From CSSed11-175R1 sp041685735 (GTDB lineage Bacteria; Actinomycetota; Nitriliruptoria; Nitriliruptorales; Nitriliruptoraceae), in NCBI GenBank assembly GCA_041685735.1, contig JAWLFE010000009.1, forward strand, positions 1-64,000: 64,000 nt of DNA. The letters run 5' to 3'. The notes below the pieces were generated by a model. That model was not told where the DNA came from and made no database searches. It worked only from the letters and a program-made list of their open reading frames with translations. Each line of letters opens with the position of its first letter. Position 1 is the first letter of the stretch. The position numbers were made by a program, and so were the translations under genes. Of this stretch, positions 59,053 through 64,000 are shown one piece after another.

Positions 59053-60128
59053 TCGACCAGGGACCGAGCGGATGCGGGCGAAGGGATGGCGCGTGCCCGG
59101 CCGATCCGCGGCCACCGATCGCCATCGGCATCGACATCGGCGGCACCCACCTGCGTGCGGCGCGGGTGACCGCCGACGGTGGCCTGCACGGTCCGGTCCG
59201 GCGCCAGACGCCCGCCCATGATCCGGCGAGGCTGGTCGATGTGCTCGTCGAGGTGGTCGGCGAGGTGGCGGGTGGCGATGGCGACGGCGACCGCGGTGGT
59301 GTCGGCGACGACGACCGTGGTGGCGGCGGTGACGACCTGCCGGTCGGCATCGGGATGGCCGGTCTGGTGAGCCGCGACGGCACCGTCCGGTACGGCCCGA
59401 ACATCGGGATCCGCGACCTGCCGCTGGCGCAGCGGCTCGAGCAACGGCTCGGCCGTGCCGTGACCGTCCTCAACGACGCCTCGGCCGCGGCGTTCGCCGA
59501 GCAGCGCGTCGGAGCGGCGCGCGGCCACCTCGACGTGGTCATGTTCACGCTCGGGACGGGTGTCGGCGGCGGTGTCACGCGTGGGGGCGAGCTGGTGCTC
59601 GGACGTTCCGGATACGCCGGGGAGACCGGCCACATCATCGTTGCGGAGGGCGGGCGACGCTGCCCCTGCGGGAACCGCGGCTGCATCGAGGCGTACGCCT
59701 CCGGGACGGCGATCGGCGCGATGGCGCGCGACCGCCTCGAGGATGGGGACGAAGCCTCCCTGCTGCGCGAGCTGGACCGTGATCGGGTCGATGGCCGTGC
59801 GGTCAGCGACGCGGCCCATGCGGGGGACACGGTGTCCCGCGACCTGCTGGCCGCGGCAGGACGCTGGCTCGGGGTCGCTGCGGCGTCGGTGGTCAACACG
59901 CTCGATCCGGACATGATCCTCGTCGGTGGCGGTGCGGCGACCACCACCGCGCGGTGGTTGCTGCCGGAGGCTCGAGGGGCGATGCGCGAGCGGCTCGTCG
60001 GGGCTGCGTTCCGCCAGCCGCCCCCGATCGAGCTGGCCATCCTCGGCGACGATGCGGGCACCGTCGGGGCTGGGCTGTACGCGGCGCTCGGAGCCGACGT
60101 GTCCGACCCGGGAGCCGTGCAACGATGA
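59049..60128 (+). CDS. ROK-family sugar kinase (glucokinase-like)
   Basis: 359 residues from ATG 59049. It has the ATP phosphate motif IGIDIGGTHLRAARV, catalytic region VLNDASAAAFAEQRVGAA, TLGTGVGGGVTRGGELVLG and the ROK zinc site ETGHIIVAEGGRRCPCGNRGCIEAYASG (His plus CxCGxxGC). It phosphorylates glucose or a related hexose with ATP. An unusual ~25-residue Gly/Asp-rich insert (~75-100) interrupts the N-domain. It is coupled at both ends by ATGA overlaps. Confidence 0.92.
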   Translation: MIDQGPSGCGRRDGACPADPRPPIAIGIDIGGTHLRAARVTADGGLHGPVRRQTPAHDPARLVDVLVEVVGEVAGGDGDGDRGGVGDDDRGGGGDDLPVGIGMAGLVSRDGTVRYGPNIGIRDLPLAQRLEQRLGRAVTVLNDASAAAFAEQRVGAARGHLDVVMFTLGTGVGGGVTRGGELVLGRSGYAGETGHIIVAEGGRRCPCGNRGCIEAYASGTAIGAMARDRLEDGDEASLLRELDRDRVDGRAVSDAAHAGDTVSRDLLAAAGRWLGVAAASVVNTLDPDMILVGGGAATTTARWLLPEARGAMRERLVGAAFRQPPPIELAILGDDAGTVGAGLYAALGADVSDPGAVQR

Positions 60129-62314
60129 GCTTCCCACGGCAACTCGCCCGGACCCGACGGTTCACGCTCGGACTCCCACGGGCGGCCACGGTCGCCGCAG
60201 ATGGCAGCCGGGTGGCCTACCTCCGGACCGCCAGCGGCGAGGATCCCGTGACATCGCTGTGGGAGGTGGTCCTCCACGACGACGGCACCGCCACCGAGCA
60301 GCTCCTGGTCGACGCCGGCTCGCTCGCGGTGGACGACGAGGATCTGCCGGACGCGGAGCGCGCACGTCGTGAACGCGCCCGCGAGCAGGCGGCCGGGATC
60401 GTGAGCTACGCGGCCGATCGTGAGCTGCGCCTGTTCGCGTTCGCCCTCGGTGGTGTGCTGTTCACCCACGATCGAGCCACCGGAGCCACCGTGGCCCACC
60501 CGTCCGCCGGACCGGTCTTCGATCCGCGGCCGTCACCCGATGCCGCGCGCGTCGCCTACCTCAGCGGCGATGGGCTGCACATCCTCGAGCTGCCCGCCGG
60601 GCCGACGCAGCCGGGGATCACCCGCCCGCTGCTGGTCGAGGAGCGGGTGAGCTGGGGCCGGGCCGAGTTCGTCGCGGCCGAGGAGATGCTGCGCGTCCGC
60701 GGCTACTGGTGGGCACCGGACGGGCAGCGGCTGGCGGTCACCCGGGTGGATGAGTCCGCGGTCGCCACCTGGCACATCGCCGATCCGTCCGCGCCCTGGG
60801 TCGCGCCGCGTGAACACCGCTATCCGGCCGCCGGGACCACCGATGCCGACGTGCGGCTCGCCGTCGTGTCCCTGCAGGACGGTCGGCGTGCCGATGTGGT
60901 CTGGGACCGTGAGCAGTATCCCTACCTCACCCGGGTGTCGTGGGACACCGACCCGGGCGGCGGGGATCGCCTCACGTTGCAGGTCCAGCGTCGTGACCAG
61001 AGCACCGTCGAGGTTCGCCGCGCCGATCCGGTCACCGGTCGCACGGAGCTGTGGCGGACCATCACCGACGATGCGTGGGTCGAGCTCGTCCATGGCAGCC
61101 CGGCCTGGTCCGAGGCTGCACTGGTCACCGTCGAGGACCTCGACACCCATGGCGACGCCGGCAGTCGCGCGCTCGTGGTCGACGGACGACCGGTGACCCC
61201 TCCCGGGTTCCAGGTCCGTGCCATCGCGGGGGTGGACGCCGACGGGGTCCACGTGACCGCCTCCTCGGACGATCCGACCGTCATCCACCTCCACCGCTGG
61301 AACGGGGAGGGTCTGACGGCGCTCACCGGTCCGGAGCCGGCGGTTGTCAGCGCGACGGTCGTCTCGGGGGTGCGGGTGGTGACCACCGCGTCGTTGGACC
61401 ACGCACGACCCCGGGTCCGCGTGCACTGGACGACGTCGAACGGGGAGGCGACCCACGACCTCAAGGTGGTGACCCAGCTGCCGTCCGTGACCGCACGACC
61501 ACGGATGCTGGAACTGGGCGAGCGCGGGTTGCGCGCCGCTCTGCTCCTGCCCACCGACGACGACGGCAGCTCCCGGCTCCCGGTCCTGCTGGATCCGTAC
61601 GGCGGCCCGCATGCACAGCGGGTGGTCGCCAGCCAGGGCGCCTACGTCACGCCCCAGTGGATCGCAGACCAGGGCTTCGCGGTGCTGGTGGTCGATGGTC
61701 GCGGCTCGCCCGGACGCGGTCCGCGGTGGGAGCGGGCGCTGCACGGCGACCTGGCCACCGCCCCGCTGACCGATCAACGCGACGCCGTCATCGCCGCAGC
61801 CGACCTGGAGCCGCGCCTGGACCTGACCCGTGTCGGGATCCGCGGCTGGTCGTTCGGGGGGTACCTGGCCGCGTTGGCCACCCTGCGGGCTCCCGATCTG
61901 TTCCGGGCCGCGATCGCCGGGGCGCCGGTCACCGACTGGCGGCTCTACGACACCCACTACACGGAGCGCTACCTCGGGACCCCTGCGGCGGCGCCGGAGG
62001 CCTACGAGGTCTCGAGCCTCGTGGACGCTGCTGCCGGGCTGGGTCCGGCGGTCGCGTGGACCGAGGATCAGACCCCCGAGCTCCTGATCATCCACGGGCT
62101 GGCCGACGACAACGTCGTTGCGGCCCATGCGCTGCGCCTGTCGAGCGCGCTGCTGGCCGATGGGCGACCCCACCGGTTCCTGCCGCTGTCCGGGGTCACC
62201 CACATGACCCCGCAGGAGCTCGTGTCCGAGCGTCTGCTCGAGCTGCAGGTGCGGTTCCTGCGCGAGGTGCTCGGTGGTCCGACCCCGACGTCGTCCGGGT
62301 CCGGGGGCGTCTAA
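60125..62314 (+). CDS. S9-family prolyl oligopeptidase (DPP4-like)
   Basis: 729 residues from ATG 60125, overlapping the kinase stop. The N-terminal ~480 residues form the beta-propeller (DPPIV N-terminal type: WWAPDGQRLAVTRVDES, YPAAGTTDADVRLAVV). The hydrolase domain carries DPYGGPHAQRVV, Ser ~576 in IRGWSFGGYLAAL, the acid in IIHGLADDNV and His in SGVTHMTPQE. No signal peptide is seen, so it is an intracellular peptidase removing N-terminal dipeptides, probably after Pro or Ala. It ends the six-gene run. Confidence 0.93.
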   Translation: MSFPRQLARTRRFTLGLPRAATVAADGSRVAYLRTASGEDPVTSLWEVVLHDDGTATEQLLVDAGSLAVDDEDLPDAERARRERAREQAAGIVSYAADRELRLFAFALGGVLFTHDRATGATVAHPSAGPVFDPRPSPDAARVAYLSGDGLHILELPAGPTQPGITRPLLVEERVSWGRAEFVAAEEMLRVRGYWWAPDGQRLAVTRVDESAVATWHIADPSAPWVAPREHRYPAAGTTDADVRLAVVSLQDGRRADVVWDREQYPYLTRVSWDTDPGGGDRLTLQVQRRDQSTVEVRRADPVTGRTELWRTITDDAWVELVHGSPAWSEAALVTVEDLDTHGDAGSRALVVDGRPVTPPGFQVRAIAGVDADGVHVTASSDDPTVIHLHRWNGEGLTALTGPEPAVVSATVVSGVRVVTTASLDHARPRVRVHWTTSNGEATHDLKVVTQLPSVTARPRMLELGERGLRAALLLPTDDDGSSRLPVLLDPYGGPHAQRVVASQGAYVTPQWIADQGFAVLVVDGRGSPGRGPRWERALHGDLATAPLTDQRDAVIAAADLEPRLDLTRVGIRGWSFGGYLAALATLRAPDLFRAAIAGAPVTDWRLYDTHYTERYLGTPAAAPEAYEVSSLVDAAAGLGPAVAWTEDQTPELLIIHGLADDNVVAAHALRLSSALLADGRPHRFLPLSGVTHMTPQELVSERLLELQVRFLREVLGGPTPTSSGSGGV

Positions 62315-62769
62315 CCCCCTCCGTCGTCGTCGGCCTGGGTCTGCTTGCCGAGCGTGTAGATGACGGCCGCCAGCGTGAACACCAGGATCGGGACCATCAG
62401 TCCGCGGATGAGTGTGGCCAGCACCAGGCCGATGATCAGGATGATCAGCGGCCGCGACAGCGATCCGAACCGTGACGTGCCGTCCCCACCCGACGAGCTT
62501 GACGAGGGCGTCGGCACCCTCGGGCCCCGACGCTCCGTGGCGGCCTTCTTCGGTCGCCCGCGGGGTGGTGAGGCGGAGCGTGCCGCCTTGGCGATCGCAT
62601 CCATGTTGGAGACCAGGGTGCGGTGCGCGTCGTCCGCCTGGTCGTCCTGGACCGTGACGAGCACACCCTCGCGGGTCCGCTTCGCCTTGGCGTCGATCCC
62701 CGCCTTCTGCAGGACATCGAGCAGGACGGTCGCCTGTTCAGGGGGCCAGGTTCCCAGATCTTCGGCCAC
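62311..62769 (-). CDS. Small membrane protein with N-terminal DUF2007-like patch
   Basis: 152 residues from GTG 62769 (GGAGGG just upstream). Residues ~1-65 have a small alpha/beta pattern (WPPEQATVLLDVLQKAGIDAKAKRTREGVLVTVQDDQADDAHRTL). A basic Ser/Pro linker and two close membrane helices (LIILIIGLVLATLIRGLMVPILVFTLAAVIYTLG) follow. It converges on the S9 peptidase gene with a 4-base overlap. Function unknown. Confidence 0.65.
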   Translation of the reverse strand: MAEDLGTWPPEQATVLLDVLQKAGIDAKAKRTREGVLVTVQDDQADDAHRTLVSNMDAIAKAARSASPPRGRPKKAATERRGPRVPTPSSSSSGGDGTSRFGSLSRPLIILIIGLVLATLIRGLMVPILVFTLAAVIYTLGKQTQADDDGGG

Positions 62770-63037
62770 GGTCCCTCCGGCGGTCGGTCATGGCGGCGTC
62801 GGTGTCGCCCCCGGGTTCGTCCTCGGCACGACGCTGGGCCGGTCCGTGGGGTCGACGGACCAGCGTCCCACCCATAGGCTAGCGGTGCGAACGGGCGTAC
62901 CGATCCGGTGGTGGCGCGGCCCGGTGCACCGGGCCGACGAACCGGCGTCGCGAACCGGCACGACGCACCGACCGATCCACCGACGCCATCAGACCCAGCG
63001 ACCCGACCGCACCGACCCGACGAACCGAGGAGCAGCC

Positions 63038-63838
63038 GTGGCCGGCATGTCCGATGCACCGCGCATGTACCGCGTGCTGCGGCGCGCCATCCCGCCGTTC
63101 GCCAACCCCTACCTGCACCTGCAGGTCGAGGGGCTCGACAACGTTCCTGACCGTCGACCGGCGATCCTGGCCTGCAACCACCTGTCGTTCATCGACTCGA
63201 TCGTCCTGCCGCTGAACGTGCCGCGACCCGTGTACTTCCTCGGTAAGGCCGACTACTGGGACTCGTGGCGGACCCGGTGGTTCTTCCAGGGCACCGGTGT
63301 CGTGCCGGTCCACCGCGGTGGGGACGGCAAGGGGGAGGACAGCCTGCGCACCGGGGTCGAGATCCTCGGTCAGGGCGATCTGCTGGGCATCTACCCCGAG
63401 GGCACGCGCAGTCCCGACGGCCGCCTCTACCGGGGCAAGACGGGCCCGGTCCGCATGGCACTCGAGGCCGACGTCCCGATCATCCCCTGTGCCGTGCTGG
63501 GGACGGACCGCGCCATGCCGACGGGCAGCTACCGGCCGCGGCGGGAACCCGTCACCGTGCGCTACGGCCAGCCGCTTGACCTGTCGCGCTACCGCGAGCG
63601 TCGTCACGACCCCTTCGTCCTGCGCTCGGCGACCGATGAACTGATGTACGAGATCATGTTGCTGTCCGAGCAGGAGTACGTCGACGAGTACGGCGCGAAG
63701 GTCAAGTCCGGCGCCGTCGACGTCAGTTCGGACATCGCCGACCCGGAACCGTCCGACGCGGCTGATGACCCGCAGGGCACCGAGGACTCCCAGCCCGACG
63801 GGCAACCGGACCAGCAGGACGACCGCCGCGTGTCCTGA
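63038..63838 (+). CDS. 1-acyl-sn-glycerol-3-phosphate acyltransferase family (PlsC)
   Basis: 266 residues from GTG 63038, five bases after GAGGAG. It has the acyltransferase HX4D motif ACNHLSFIDSIVLPL, motif II GTGVVPVHRGG, motif III GIYPEGTRSPDGRLYRGKTG and motif IV VPIIPCAVLGT. It transfers an acyl chain in phospholipid synthesis. In mycobacteria the equivalent position (Rv2182c) is next to the ArsA locus. The last ~45 residues are an acidic Asp/Gln-rich tail. Confidence 0.9.
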   Translation: MAGMSDAPRMYRVLRRAIPPFANPYLHLQVEGLDNVPDRRPAILACNHLSFIDSIVLPLNVPRPVYFLGKADYWDSWRTRWFFQGTGVVPVHRGGDGKGEDSLRTGVEILGQGDLLGIYPEGTRSPDGRLYRGKTGPVRMALEADVPIIPCAVLGTDRAMPTGSYRPRREPVTVRYGQPLDLSRYRERRHDPFVLRSATDELMYEIMLLSEQEYVDEYGAKVKSGAVDVSSDIADPEPSDAADDPQGTEDSQPDGQPDQQDDRRVS

Positions 63839-63864
63839 CGGCATCGGGGCCGGCGTCTGGTGGG

Positions 63865-64000
63865 TCAGTCGCCGTCTGGCGCCAGATCCAGTGACGCCGA
63901 GTTGATGCAGTAGCGCAGCCCGGTGGGCTGGTCGGGCGCGTCGTCGAACACGTGGCCGAGGTGGCCACCACAGGTGGAACAGACCACCTCGACACGCCGC
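63865..64000 (-). CDS. msrB: Peptide-methionine (R)-S-oxide reductase MsrB, C-terminal end only
   Basis: The last 45 codons are in the window. The sequence VVCSTCGGHLGHVFDD carries the second zinc CxxC, and GLRYCINSASLDL carries the catalytic cysteine, both diagnostic of MsrB. The enzyme reduces methionine-R-sulfoxide in proteins. The rest lies beyond the right edge. Confidence 0.93.
   Translation of the reverse strand, partial: RRVEVVCSTCGGHLGHVFDDAPDQPTGLRYCINSASLDLAPDGD

Overview
The window reads as ordinary chromosome of a very GC-rich actinobacterium. Most starts are GTG, many genes overlap by 4 bases (GTGA or ATGA), and the gene content includes a glnE adenylyltransferase, an F420/FMN (PPOX) protein, a PimB-like mannosyltransferase and an Hsp20-tailed ArsA/Get3 ATPase. 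An S-layer-homology (SLH) surface protein makes a deep-branching group such as Nitriliruptoria/Egibacter/Euzebya plausible, but this is inference. From memory, much of the order panB - glnA - glnE - glnA - lipA - lipB - E2 - glycerate kinase/HesB - trpD - exonuclease/UvrC-like - pimB - SRPBCC - ArsA - acyltransferase parallels the M. tuberculosis region around Rv2182c-Rv2225, so most of the window looks like an ancestral actinobacterial backbone.

Layout. 0-5.1 kb is the accessory-looking part: a tyrosine recombinase whose catalytic half is lost, about 0.8 kb without a convincing gene, an SLH protein with its terminator, a divergent TetR/OsmC pair sharing a large palindromic operator, and about 0.7 kb of hairpin-rich DNA between convergent genes. 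5.1-12.7 kb: a glutamine amidotransferase coupled to clpP, IclR regulator, ferritin-like protein, hydrolase, a PduO-type cobalamin adenosyltransferase joined to a BtuF-like protein, panB and a membrane protein. 12.7-28.3 kb is a nitrogen block: NAD synthetase, amt, an alpha-type glutamine synthetase, glnE, a DUF885 peptidase-like protein, a small hydrolase/DJ-1/HAD/DoxX run, the beta-type (adenylylatable) glnA, and an MscS channel. GlnR-like boxes precede both amt and the beta-type glnA with identical spacing to a -10 element. 28.3-33.5 kb is a 2-oxoacid dehydrogenase/lipoate operon in the order E3 (with its own lipoyl domain) - E2 - lipB - lipA; no E1 gene is present.

33.7-50.6 kb holds mixed housekeeping genes: pirin, PPOX protein, very-long-chain acyl-CoA dehydrogenase, glycerate kinase, erpA, TusA-like and Usp proteins, acyl-CoA ligase, a receiver-domain protein with trpD, a DEDD exonuclease/GIY-YIG fusion, TetR and mutM. 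50.6-64 kb starts with a protein cut by a 100-N assembly gap and a PimB-like glycosyltransferase missing its 5' end. It then runs through a membrane EEP-domain protein, an esterase, an SRPBCC / zinc-ribbon membrane / Get3-like ATPase / CxxCxxC / ROK kinase / S9 peptidase cluster, an acyltransferase and the 3' end of msrB.

Unusual points are the GlnR promoter pair, the near-identical lipoyl domains on E2 and E3, several perfect tandem duplications (two of them copying the stop codon region of a gene), a probable CTG start for the ArsA/Get3 gene, and the broken integrase. No tRNA, rRNA, CRISPR array or intact transposon was seen.
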